Source of the DNA: Bordetella genomosp. 1
GTDB lineage: Bacteria; Pseudomonadota; Gammaproteobacteria; Burkholderiales; Burkholderiaceae_B
Direction of reading: 5' to 3'
Assembly: GCF_002261335.1 (NCBI RefSeq)
Contig: NZ_NEVL01000003.1
Span: 434,001-498,000 of the forward strand
DNA length: 64,000 bases
Shown here piece after piece: positions 24,771-32,750 of the stretch. The translations under genes were made by a program, and so were the position numbers. The first letter of the stretch is position 1, and the number at the start of each line of letters is the position of its first letter. The notes beneath the pieces are model-generated. The model was not told the DNA's origin. It searched no databases and saw only the letters and a program-made list of their open reading frames with translations.

Positions 24771-25142
24771 ATGTCCCGCAAAAGCCTGTTTGTCCCGCTG
24801 ATCGCCCTGCTGCTGTTTTCGCTGCTGACCGCCCTCGCCTGGCAGCATCACTTCGCTAACATGCGGCCCTTGTTGCGCGACTTGGTGGGCGACCAGCTCG
24901 GGCCGGACATGCAGATCTTCGGCGATTCGCCCAGCCACGACATCCAGGCCATGCAGGCGATCGAAGCGGAAGCGAAACGCGGCGACGCCGGCGCACAGTT
25001 CATGCACGCTTTGACGCTCGAGTCGTTCGACATGAAATCCGCGCTGCGCTGGCACCAGGCCGCCGCCGACCAAGGCTACGAACTCGCGATCGCCCGCCTG
25101 GAAGAAATCCGCCTCGAACGCACGGACGCCGCCAAGCGATAA
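24771..25142 (+). CDS. Membrane-anchored small Sel1-like repeat protein
   Basis: 123 residues from the ATG at 24771, behind AGAAGG. Residues 6-24 (LFVPLIALLLFSLLTALAW) form one N-terminal membrane helix or uncleaved signal. The C-terminal half has one Sel1/TPR-like pair of helices (AEAKRGDAGAQFMHALTLE, ALRWHQAAADQGYELAIARL). Such repeats mediate protein contacts. The stop codon is followed at once by REP-like block B. Confidence 0.75.
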   Translation: MSRKSLFVPLIALLLFSLLTALAWQHHFANMRPLLRDLVGDQLGPDMQIFGDSPSHDIQAMQAIEAEAKRGDAGAQFMHALTLESFDMKSALRWHQAAADQGYELAIARLEEIRLERTDAAKR

Positions 25143-25250
25143 AAAGGAGTCAGACTGCAATTTCGCGGGCAGCGATCGAACCAACAAAGGTGTCAGACTG
25201 CAATTTCCCGGCCGGCGCGACTCAAAACAATGGTGTCAGACTGCATTTTC
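25141..25250 (+). repeat. REP-like block B (three copies)
   Basis: Copies at 25141-25163 (variant AAGGAGTCAGACTGCAATTT), 25186-25207 (AAAGGTGTCAGACTGCAATT) and 25228-25250 (AATGGTGTCAGACTGCATTT), all in plus orientation and about 42-45 bases apart. They fill the spacer before the TetR gene. Confidence 0.9.
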
Positions 25251-25338
25251 TGAAGACGTCTGGCGTGAGAGACTCACGCTGGTCCACCCGAAAAATCTGA
25301 GTCGCGCCACAATCCAGTCTCTGGTTCCTCCCTCCGCC

Positions 25339-26055
25339 ATGTCCATTCCCTCCCCTGCCAAGCCGGCGCGCGGCCGTCCGCGCACCATCACGCGCGAGCG
25401 CATTGCCGACGCTGGCATCCAGATGGGTCTGCCGCAACTCACCTTCGTCGGCATCGCGGCGCAGCTCGGTGTGAGCCACGTGGCGCTGTACCAACATGTG
25501 CCGAGCCTGGACGCGCTGCGGCGGCTGGTGGCCGAAGCGATCTTCGAGCGCTGGCAGATGCCGATGGCGGCGCGCAGACAGGCCCTGCCCGATTACCTGG
25601 CCCGGTTCAGCGACTCCTTGCGCGGCCTGGTCGGCGCGCACCCCGGGGTGGCACCGTTCCTGATCCGTCGCGGCGCCAAGACGCCATCGATGGTGGCCAA
25701 GATCGATGCGCACCACGAACAGGTGGCGCGCACGCTCAGCCTGTCGCGACCCCGCACACATGGGTTGCCGTCGACCGTGGCATATCACTGCGTGGCGCTG
25801 GCGGATACGGTGTATGCGCAAGCAACAGAATCGCAGCCGCCGCCGCCAGCGGCATCGTCTGAAAACGTGCAAGCCGTCGAGGCGGCGATCGAAGCGGAAT
25901 TCACGCTGGGGATGCGGGCGCTGATCGTGGGTGCGTTGGCCTTGCTGCATGCCTGTCGGCACGATTCCAGTCCTGACGCCACGGTGGCGGTGCCACGCAG
26001 TTTTGCGTGTGAGTGCCGAGCGCTCGCCAAGTGGCCGGATGCTTTCGATGAGTGA
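25339..26055 (+). CDS. TetR-family transcriptional regulator
   Basis: 238 residues. The N-terminal helix-turn-helix (about 15-60) reads ITRERIADAGIQ, then LTFVGIAAQLGVSHVALYQHVPSLDAL. The C-terminal ligand domain is alpha-helical with an alanine-rich end. It overlaps the next gene, a methyltransferase, by 8 bases, so the two are coupled. Most such regulators repress the adjacent enzyme gene and themselves. Ligand unknown. Confidence 0.9.
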   Translation: MSIPSPAKPARGRPRTITRERIADAGIQMGLPQLTFVGIAAQLGVSHVALYQHVPSLDALRRLVAEAIFERWQMPMAARRQALPDYLARFSDSLRGLVGAHPGVAPFLIRRGAKTPSMVAKIDAHHEQVARTLSLSRPRTHGLPSTVAYHCVALADTVYAQATESQPPPPAASSENVQAVEAAIEAEFTLGMRALIVGALALLHACRHDSSPDATVAVPRSFACECRALAKWPDAFDE

Positions 26056-26878
26056 CCAATTTTCTTCCCCCAAGTTGTCGGCGGTTCCCTCGACATTGCG
26101 CATTCCGCTTGCGGCGCGCGCGCTCGGCGGCGCGTTGTTTCCGCAGATGGCGGTAGACGACGCCCACGCCGCGGCCGCACTGCAGCGGATGGGCGACGAT
26201 GGCAGCGTATGGTTACGCGACCGCCAGAGTATCTACGGCGTGTTGGCGCGCACGCAACGGTTCCGCAGCGAGGCGCAGGCATTTCTGCGTGCCGCGCCCG
26301 ACGCGCAGGTGGTAAACCTGGGCTGCGGACTGAGCGACTATCTGCAGTGGCTCGACAATGGTCACATGCGCATGACCGACGCGGATCTGCCCGAGGTGAT
26401 GCAGCTGCGCCGCGAATTCCTGCCAGCGCGGCATGAGCGCCATACCCTGTCGGAGCTGGACCTGACCGACCCGAGCTGGTGGGACGCGCTCGGCCTTCCC
26501 GCCACGCGGCAGGCCAGCCCGGTGTTCCTGATGAGCGAGGGGGTGTTCATGTATCTGCAGCCCGCCGAGGTGGAGCAGATCCTCGCGACCTTCGGTGAGC
26601 GCGCGCCCGCCGGATCGGTGTTCTGCTTCGACGTGATGTGCTGGCTCGCAATGGGCCGCGCCAAGATGCATCGCTCCGTCAAACAGACCGATGCCCAATT
26701 CAACTGGGGCCCACGCAAGCTGGCAGACCTCACGCGCCCGCATCCGCGCCTGCGCTTGCGCGCCGCGCATACGGTGATGGAAGGCTACAACCTGTTCTAC
26801 CGACTCATGGGCCCGTCGTTCCGCACCCTCTTCGGCGTGCCCTTCTACGCCGTCTACAGCCTGGGCGCGTCGGACTGA
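26048..26878 (+). CDS. Class I SAM-dependent methyltransferase, LCM/PPM1-TcmP family
   Basis: 276 residues from the ATG at 26048 (an ATG at 26039 is also possible). The leucine-carboxyl-methyltransferase-type fold shows VVNLGCGLSDYLQWL (SAM motif), a following acidic TDADLPEVM, and the family loop VFLMSEGVFMYLQPAEVEQIL. Relatives O-methylate polyketides or carboxyl groups; no biosynthetic partner is present here. Coupled to the TetR gene. Confidence 0.88.
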   Translation: MSDQFSSPKLSAVPSTLRIPLAARALGGALFPQMAVDDAHAAAALQRMGDDGSVWLRDRQSIYGVLARTQRFRSEAQAFLRAAPDAQVVNLGCGLSDYLQWLDNGHMRMTDADLPEVMQLRREFLPARHERHTLSELDLTDPSWWDALGLPATRQASPVFLMSEGVFMYLQPAEVEQILATFGERAPAGSVFCFDVMCWLAMGRAKMHRSVKQTDAQFNWGPRKLADLTRPHPRLRLRAAHTVMEGYNLFYRLMGPSFRTLFGVPFYAVYSLGASD

Positions 26879-26903
26879 CCCAGGTCGGCGCCAGTCGCCA
26901 AAC

Positions 26904-27129
26904 AAAGGTGTCAGACTGCAATTTTCCGTACGGCGGAATTCTGTTTTGTCGTCCGAAGGCCCTCGGGCCATGGACGAAGAAAATGCAGTCTGACACCTTT
27001 GATGCGATTGGTGCGGTCCAGGAAATTGCAGTCTGACACCTTTGATCCGGTTGGCGCGGCCCGGGAAATTGCAGTCTGACACCTTAAGTGCGGTTGCCAG
27101 CGCCTCGGAAATTGCAGTCTGACACCTTT
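26904..27129. repeat. REP-like block C (five copies)
   Basis: A plus copy at 26904-26925 faces a minus copy at 26980-27000. Three more minus copies start at about 27023, 27065 and 27108, 42-43 bases apart. It lies between the convergent methyltransferase and TonB-receptor genes. Confidence 0.9.
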
Positions 27130-27212
27130 GTTTAATGGGGCCGAACGCAGGTCGTTTAGCAGGGGCGCGACCTCGGGCGCTTCCCTGCTGGCGAGCCCGA
27201 CTCAAGCAGCCG

Positions 27213-29624
27213 TCACCACGTATATTCCATCGTCGCGTACATCGTCCGGCCCTGCCCGTACTGGCAGCCGACCATGCTGTAGCACGATGCCACATACTTT
27301 TTGTCGAACAGGTTCGATGCGTTCAAGGACAGCGCCAGCCCGCGGCCCGGCGTGAATTCATATCGCAGCATCGCGTCGAACACCGTGTACGACGGCACCT
27401 TGAATGCGTTCTCGCGATCGCCGTAGCTGTCGCCCACATAGCGCACGCCGCCGCCCATGCGCAGCCCGTACAGCGGTCCCGAGGCGGGCAGACGGTAATC
27501 CACCCACAGCGACGCCATGTGCTCCGGCACCCGCACCGGGCGGTTGCCCTGAATCTCGGGCTCGGTGGAGCGCTTCACCTTGACCGCGTTCCAGGTGTAG
27601 CTCGCCATCAGGTCCAGGTTCTGTGCCAGGCCCACCTTCGCTTCCAGTTCCACGCCGCGCGAGCGCGTCTGCCCTTCCTGGATGTTGAAGCCCGGGTTAG
27701 CCGGATCGGGCGTGCTGACGTTCTTCTTGGTCAGGTCGAACAGTGCGAGCGTGTACATCGCATTGGACTGCGGCGGCTCGTACTTCACCCCGATCTCGTA
27801 CTGCCGCCCCATCTCCGGCTTGAAGACGCGATTGTCGAAGGTGCGGCCGGTGGCGGGCAGGAAGGACTCGAAATAGCTGATGTAAGGCGCCAGGCCCGTG
27901 TCGCTCAGATAGACCAGGCCGGCGCGGCCGGTGAATTTCTCGTCGTTCTGCACCGGCGCCGAGGCCCAGGTGGCGGAGTTTTCGTTGCGCACCCAGTCGT
28001 ACCGCCCGCCCAGCAGCAACACCCACTTCTTGTCGATCTTCAGCTGATCCTGCAGGTAGAGGCCCGTCTGCTGCACGGTCTGACGGTATTCGCTGGCCGG
28101 GAACATCATCATGTCGGTGTTGCCATACACCGGCGAAAACAGGTCCAGCGGCGCGGCCAGGCCCAGCTGCTGCCATTGCGAATACTTGATCCGGCTGTAG
28201 TCCAGGCCGGTCAGCAGCGTGTGATCGACCGGACCGGTGGTGAACTTGGCCTGCACCTGGTTGTCGACCGCCAACACGTCTCCGCTGCCGCGCCGCGAGT
28301 CGGCGAACCGGTTGGCCAGTCGTTGGTCTGCGTCCGCCCAGCCGAGGATGAACAGCTCGTCGCTGCGGTGGCGCACGTGCGAGTAGCGCAGGTTCTGGCG
28401 CACCGTGAGGGTGTCGTTGAAGCGGTGCTCGAACAGATAGCCGACCGAGGTCTTCTCGTTGACCGAACGATCGAAGTCCGGCTCGCCGATATACCGGTGC
28501 CGCGGCAGCTTGCCATTCGGATTGTAGAGGACCGTCCCTTGCGCAGGCAGCGCGTTGGCGAAATTGCCCGTCTGCTTCTGGTATTCCGTCAGCAGCGTGA
28601 ATTCAGTCGCCGCGCTGGGCCGCCACGTGAAGGTCGGCGCGACGAAGCGGCGTTCGTTGCGGATCTCGTCGACCTGCACGTCATTGCTGCGGACGAGCCC
28701 CGTCAGGCGGTACGACCATACGCCCTCGGCGTCCATCGGCCCGCCGATGTCGAACGCCGCGTGCGAGTAGTCATGGGTGCCGCCCTGCACCTGCACCTGA
28801 TATTGCGGCGTGCGCGGCGCCCGTTTGGTCACCAGGTTGATCTGGCCGCCGGGATCCGAGGAGCCGTACAGCACCGAGCTCGCCCCGCGCAGCACCTCGA
28901 TGCGCTCCAGGCCATAGGGCTCGGGCGCGTCCCAGCCGAGGTAATCGCTCGGAAAGCCGCGCAGTCCGTCGCGCAGCAGACGGCCGGTGCCCTGCTGGAA
29001 GCCGCGAATGATGAGTTGATCGGCGATGATCTGGCCGCCCGCCACCTCGCTGGTGACGCCCGGCGTATAGCGCAGCGCCTGCGTGACGGTCTTGGGTTGC
29101 TGGGCCTGGATCTGCTCGCCGGTCACCACCGACACCGAGGCCGGCACCTCGATCAGCGGCGTATCCGTCTTGGTCGCCGTCGCGCTGCGGTACGCGATAT
29201 AGCCGTCCGCGGGGCCGTACGCCGTGGGCACGCTGCCCTCGACCTGGACGGGCGCCAGCTGGGTCGCGCTGCCGGACGCCGCCGGTAGCGGCCGGATCGT
29301 CACGACGTTGTTCGTGATGTCGTGCGTGAAGCCGCTGCCCGCCAGCAATTCGCTCAACGCACGCTGTGCGGGCATCTGCCCCCGCACCGCATTCGCCCGC
29401 GCGGCGCGGATCGATGCGCCGTCGACCGTGACCTGATAACCCGATTGCGCGCCGAAGATCACCAGCGCGTCGGCCAGCGACTGGGCCGGAATGTCGAACG
29501 ACGCCGTCTGCGCCGCCCGCGGCTGAGCTGCCGCCCCGCCCGGCAAACCCATGGTCAGGCTCGCAATGACGAGGCTGCTCGTCGCGACGCCTTGCGCCAG
29601 GCGCTTCCCCACTTTCTTCTTCAT
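27213..29624 (-). CDS. TonB-dependent siderophore receptor with STN signalling domain
   Basis: 803 residues from the ATG at 29624 (MKKKVGKRLAQ); a start at 29666 would put 14 residues before the signal peptide. Signal peptide to about residue 34 (AAA-QP), STN domain about 38-110 (FDIPAQSLADALVIFGAQSG), plug about 145-265 (EVPASVSVVTGEQI, GFQQGTGRLLRDGLRG, YGSSDPGGQINLVTKR), then a 22-strand-type barrel ending in Trp (YATMEYTW). This is the FhuE/FpvA class that imports ferric hydroxamate-type siderophores. The STN domain signals to the FecR and FecI homologues encoded upstream. Confidence 0.95.
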   Translation of the reverse strand: MKKKVGKRLAQGVATSSLVIASLTMGLPGGAAAQPRAAQTASFDIPAQSLADALVIFGAQSGYQVTVDGASIRAARANAVRGQMPAQRALSELLAGSGFTHDITNNVVTIRPLPAASGSATQLAPVQVEGSVPTAYGPADGYIAYRSATATKTDTPLIEVPASVSVVTGEQIQAQQPKTVTQALRYTPGVTSEVAGGQIIADQLIIRGFQQGTGRLLRDGLRGFPSDYLGWDAPEPYGLERIEVLRGASSVLYGSSDPGGQINLVTKRAPRTPQYQVQVQGGTHDYSHAAFDIGGPMDAEGVWSYRLTGLVRSNDVQVDEIRNERRFVAPTFTWRPSAATEFTLLTEYQKQTGNFANALPAQGTVLYNPNGKLPRHRYIGEPDFDRSVNEKTSVGYLFEHRFNDTLTVRQNLRYSHVRHRSDELFILGWADADQRLANRFADSRRGSGDVLAVDNQVQAKFTTGPVDHTLLTGLDYSRIKYSQWQQLGLAAPLDLFSPVYGNTDMMMFPASEYRQTVQQTGLYLQDQLKIDKKWVLLLGGRYDWVRNENSATWASAPVQNDEKFTGRAGLVYLSDTGLAPYISYFESFLPATGRTFDNRVFKPEMGRQYEIGVKYEPPQSNAMYTLALFDLTKKNVSTPDPANPGFNIQEGQTRSRGVELEAKVGLAQNLDLMASYTWNAVKVKRSTEPEIQGNRPVRVPEHMASLWVDYRLPASGPLYGLRMGGGVRYVGDSYGDRENAFKVPSYTVFDAMLRYEFTPGRGLALSLNASNLFDKKYVASCYSMVGCQYGQGRTMYATMEYTW

Positions 29625-29746
29625 TCTCGCTTGCTCCGATTGTGCGATATCACGCCGGTCGGACATCGGTCCGTCCAGGTTCTATCGAGACAACGAAGCA
29701 GCCCGCCGATTTTTCGGTAATTCCCTACGAAGCCTAGGGGAATGCC

Positions 29747-30721
29747 TCATGACGCCGGCGCATCCAGCGACACGACCAGCAGCCAGGGCGTGATCTGGCG
29801 CACCCGGCCGCCGTGCGGCTGCACGATCAGCGCCGCCGCCGCGGCCGGATCACGCGTGTCGAAAATGCCCGTCACGCTGAGGTTCTGCGACGCAGCGCCC
29901 AGCAGCAGGATGCGGCCGGCGTAGCGCCGGCGCAGGTCATCGATGACATCGGGCAAGGGGCGGTCCACGGCCACCAGCCGCGTTGGCGTCCAGCTGCCCA
30001 CCACCTCGGGCGCAATGGTGCCCTTGATGGCCGGCCCTTGAGCCGGCATCCGCACCCACTGCCCGCTGGTCAGCACCTCGCTCGAATCCTGCGGTTCGAT
30101 CTGCTGGACCTGCACCCGGCCATGCTTGACCGCGACGTCGGTCTGGTGGTCCCCGATGCGCACGTTGAACCCCGTGCCGAGCACCGTCACCTGGGTGCCT
30201 TCGGCCACGACGCGAAACGGCCGGCGTGCATCGGGCTCGACCTGGAAGAACGCTTCGCCGGCGTAGAGCGTGACCTGCCGGCCGGCGGCACCGATCTCGG
30301 CCCGCATGGCACTGCCCGGTGCAAGGCGCACGCGGCTGCCGTCCTCCAGGCGTATCTCGGCCTGGCTTTTCGAGTCGGTGATGAAGTCGGCGCGGACCTG
30401 CAGCAACACGACCGGAACGGCCAGCCAGGCCACGACCGCCAGGCCGAGGCCGGCCGCCACGTGCCGCAAGCGCGGCCGCAGAGGCCGCGCACGAACGGGC
30501 GGCGCGATGGCTTCGGTTGGCACAGCGGCAGACTCGCGGATCAGCGCGTCGACGTGGGCGGTCTGGCGCCAGGCGCCATCGTGCAAGGGATCGGCCGCGC
30601 GCCAGGCCTCGAAGCGCGTGCGCAGATCGGGATCGTCGGGGTCGTCGTCGAGCAGAATGCTCCAGTCAACCGCAGCGCGCAGCGCGGCATCCCAGGCGGT
30701 GTCGTGGTCTTCGTGCTTCAC
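29747..30721 (-). CDS. FecR-family anti-sigma regulator
   Basis: 324 residues from a GTG at 30721, overlapping the sigma-factor stop (GTGA). The cytoplasmic N-terminal DUF4880 domain is at about 12-60 (DWSILLDDDPDDPDLRTRFEAWRA shape), one membrane helix at about 86-106 (VAAGLGLAVVAWLAVPVVLL), and then the periplasmic FecR domain (RLEDGSRVRLAPGSAMRAE, VLGTGFNVRI). It passes the receptor's ligand signal to the sigma factor. A 122-base spacer with TAGGGAATTACCG (read on the minus strand) precedes the receptor gene and may hold the sigma-dependent promoter. Confidence 0.93.
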   Translation of the reverse strand: MKHEDHDTAWDAALRAAVDWSILLDDDPDDPDLRTRFEAWRAADPLHDGAWRQTAHVDALIRESAAVPTEAIAPPVRARPLRPRLRHVAAGLGLAVVAWLAVPVVLLQVRADFITDSKSQAEIRLEDGSRVRLAPGSAMRAEIGAAGRQVTLYAGEAFFQVEPDARRPFRVVAEGTQVTVLGTGFNVRIGDHQTDVAVKHGRVQVQQIEPQDSSEVLTSGQWVRMPAQGPAIKGTIAPEVVGSWTPTRLVAVDRPLPDVIDDLRRRYAGRILLLGAASQNLSVTGIFDTRDPAAAAALIVQPHGGRVRQITPWLLVVSLDAPAS

Positions 30722-31230
30722 AGGCGGCGCGACAAACGTTGGATGCAGTGCATCTTGGCTTCGGCGATCAATTGATGCGTGAAGGTCACCGACAGGCCCA
30801 GCCGCTCGGCGATTTCGCGCAGTTTCAGCCCGTCGACGGTGTGCAGCGTGAGGGCCACGCGGGAACGTTCGGGCAACTCGTCCAGGCTTTCGAGCACACG
30901 ATGCAGATCCCGGCGGGCCGAGACGGTCGCTTCCGGCGAGGGCGCGTGGTCCGGGAGGGTGGCGGCCAGCTCGTTGGGATCGCTGTCGGTCTCGACGCTG
31001 TGGCGCTTGCGCGCACGCAGCCAGTCGAGCGCCAGATTGCGAACGGTGCGGTAGAAATACCCGATCGGCTCGGCCAGCGAGCGTCCCTGCTCCACCGCCT
31101 GCACGCGCTCCCAGGCGTCTTGCACGATGTCTTCGGCGCTGGCGCGATCCCGCACGAAACTGTCGGCGTAGCTTATCAGATCGCTTCGGTGCAGCTTGTA
31201 GAAGCGCACGGACTCAAGTTCGGAGCTCAC
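30718..31230 (-). CDS. ECF sigma factor, FecI-like
   Basis: 170 residues from a GTG at 31230 (SSELESVRFYKLHRSDLISY). I prefer this start because it gives the normal FecI length and places the Fur-like box upstream of the gene; in-frame ATGs further upstream would put the box inside the coding region. Region 2 is YADSFVRDRASAEDIVQDAW and region 4 LPERSRVALTLHTVDGLKLR with the helix-turn-helix IAERLGLSVTFTHQLI. It directs transcription of the TonB receptor gene when FecR signals iron-siderophore binding. Confidence 0.92.
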   Translation of the reverse strand: MSSELESVRFYKLHRSDLISYADSFVRDRASAEDIVQDAWERVQAVEQGRSLAEPIGYFYRTVRNLALDWLRARKRHSVETDSDPNELAATLPDHAPSPEATVSARRDLHRVLESLDELPERSRVALTLHTVDGLKLREIAERLGLSVTFTHQLIAEAKMHCIQRLSRRL

Positions 31231-31273
31231 GTAACGGAAGCGGTCGGTAGGCCAACGGGCGGAAAGGTCGCCG

Positions 31274-31298
31274 ATTGTAAATGACAATGATTTCAATT
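31274..31298 (-). promoter_or_regulatory. Candidate Fur box upstream of the sigma-factor gene
   Basis: On the minus strand the region reads AATTGAAATCATTGTCATTT then ACAAT, a good match to the repeated NATWAT hexamers of Fur sites. It lies 44-68 bases upstream of the GTG start, where the promoter should be. It implies iron repression of the sigma and FecR genes. Confidence 0.65.
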
Positions 31299-31502
31299 TC
31301 CAGGGCGGGGCGATGTAGCCATAGGTGGGCATTGAGGCGGGATGACTTCGATCGATGGACCGGGATTGCGCGACCGGTGCTGCCGGATCGCGGGTCATGT
31401 CGCCACCGCGGCGCCGTTCAGCGTCAAGCCGTCGTCGCCCTCTTCCTCTGCCTTCAGTGCAGAACGGGCTGACCCTTCACGGCCATCCCCCAAAGCGCCC
31501 CT

Positions 31503-31640
31503 GAAAAGGTGTCAGACTGCAATTTTCCGATGCGCGGAATTTGATTCCGAGTCTCGCGGACCACGCTGACACGGCCGAGAAAATGCAGTCTGACACCTTT
31601 GTTTTGGTGCGGGCGAGCGGGGTAAATGCAGTCTGACTCC
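31503..31640. repeat. REP-like block D (three copies)
   Basis: A plus copy at 31503-31526 faces a minus copy at 31580-31600. A third, minus, variant copy ends in GACTCC (31624-31640). The block lies in the 462-base spacer between the sigma-factor and leucine-rich-repeat genes; no gene is supported in that spacer. Confidence 0.9.
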
Positions 31641-31692
31641 AGATTCTCAGATTCGACTCCAGATCCTCGACGCCAGATCGCCTGGCGCCGGG

Positions 31693-32565
31693 TCAGATGG
31701 TGGCGGCGATGTGGGTTTGGGGGATGCGGGCGGCGAGCTGGTGTTCGAGGGGGCCCAGGCCGATGTTGCGGCAGCCGACCAGGGTCAGGCTTTGCAGGGT
31801 GCGCAGGCGGTCCAGGGTGGTGATGTCGGTGATCTTGGGGCAGTACTGGATGTCCAGTTGCCTGAGCTGATCGAGGTTGGCGATGGCGGCGATGCGCTGC
31901 AGGGCATTCTGGTTCTTGATGCGCAGCGCGCGCAGGCCGGCGAGCGCCTGGATGCCGTCGAGTGACGCGAGGGTCCGGCCGCCGACCAGGCCGAGCGCTT
32001 CGAGCGGCAGTGCCGCGATGCGCGCGAACACGGCTTCGTCGAACGGCACGTTGAGGAGGTCGAGCTCGCGCAGCGGCAGCTGGAGCGCCCGGTCGAGCGT
32101 CGTGCCGCGCGCATCGGGGACGATGGCGAGCGACTGCAGGCTGGGGAAGTCCGCCGGGTCGAAGCGCAGCGGCCGGTCGATGAAGAGCGACAGCAGATGT
32201 GGCATCGCCCCGCCCTTCCAGGTGTGGCTGCCCTGGCCCGGCACCAGCGCGAGGTGGCGCAGCGACGGCGGGAACAGGTCTGCGCGCAAGGCGCCGATGA
32301 GGGCCGGGTCGACGCTGCCCGGGCCGATGGAGAGCGCCACCAGTGCGGGCATCTGCGCGATCAGTGCAGGGACCTCCGCGATACGCGCCAACGGCGGCGC
32401 CCACAGGTGCAGGGACCGGATCCGCGCCAGGGTCGCGGCGTCGGGCGGCGCGTCGTGGAACACCGTGGGGGTGCTGCCGGGGAACTGCGCCGCATGGCTG
32501 CTGTGCAGGCAGACCCAGCGTTCGTCATGGGCGGGCATCGGATCGGTGTACGCAATGGCCGACAT
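31693..32565 (-). CDS. Leucine-rich-repeat-like protein
   Basis: 290 residues from the ATG at 32565. From about residue 60 to the end the sequence is built of irregular LRR units: IRSLHLWAPPLARIAEVPAL, LPLRELDLLNVPFDEAVFAR, LPLEALGLVGGRTLASLDGI, LRQLDIQYCPKITDITTL and LQSLTLVGCRNIGL. No signal peptide, so it is cytoplasmic or exported by another route. LRR proteins of this kind are protein-binding; the partner is unknown. It stands alone beside REP-like block D. Confidence 0.82.
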   Translation of the reverse strand: MSAIAYTDPMPAHDERWVCLHSSHAAQFPGSTPTVFHDAPPDAATLARIRSLHLWAPPLARIAEVPALIAQMPALVALSIGPGSVDPALIGALRADLFPPSLRHLALVPGQGSHTWKGGAMPHLLSLFIDRPLRFDPADFPSLQSLAIVPDARGTTLDRALQLPLRELDLLNVPFDEAVFARIAALPLEALGLVGGRTLASLDGIQALAGLRALRIKNQNALQRIAAIANLDQLRQLDIQYCPKITDITTLDRLRTLQSLTLVGCRNIGLGPLEHQLAARIPQTHIAATI

Positions 32566-32750
32566 GCAAGATTCCTGAATGTGGGACGTGACAGTGTAGA
32601 GGAGGCGTGCGGCGCACCATCGCGGCGCATCTTGCCGCGCGTTTCCGCTTAAGCCAAATGGTTGTGAGCGCAGACATTCAAATGACAGCTCTGGGTGCTT
32701 ACAATACCCCTGTTGCATCGCAACATTCCGCTGTTTCTACCTCGCCTCAC

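Noticed and set aside
27135-29288. A 717-codon plus-strand open frame opposite the TonB receptor
   Set aside because: Shadow of the receptor gene; composition and lack of start signals rule it out.
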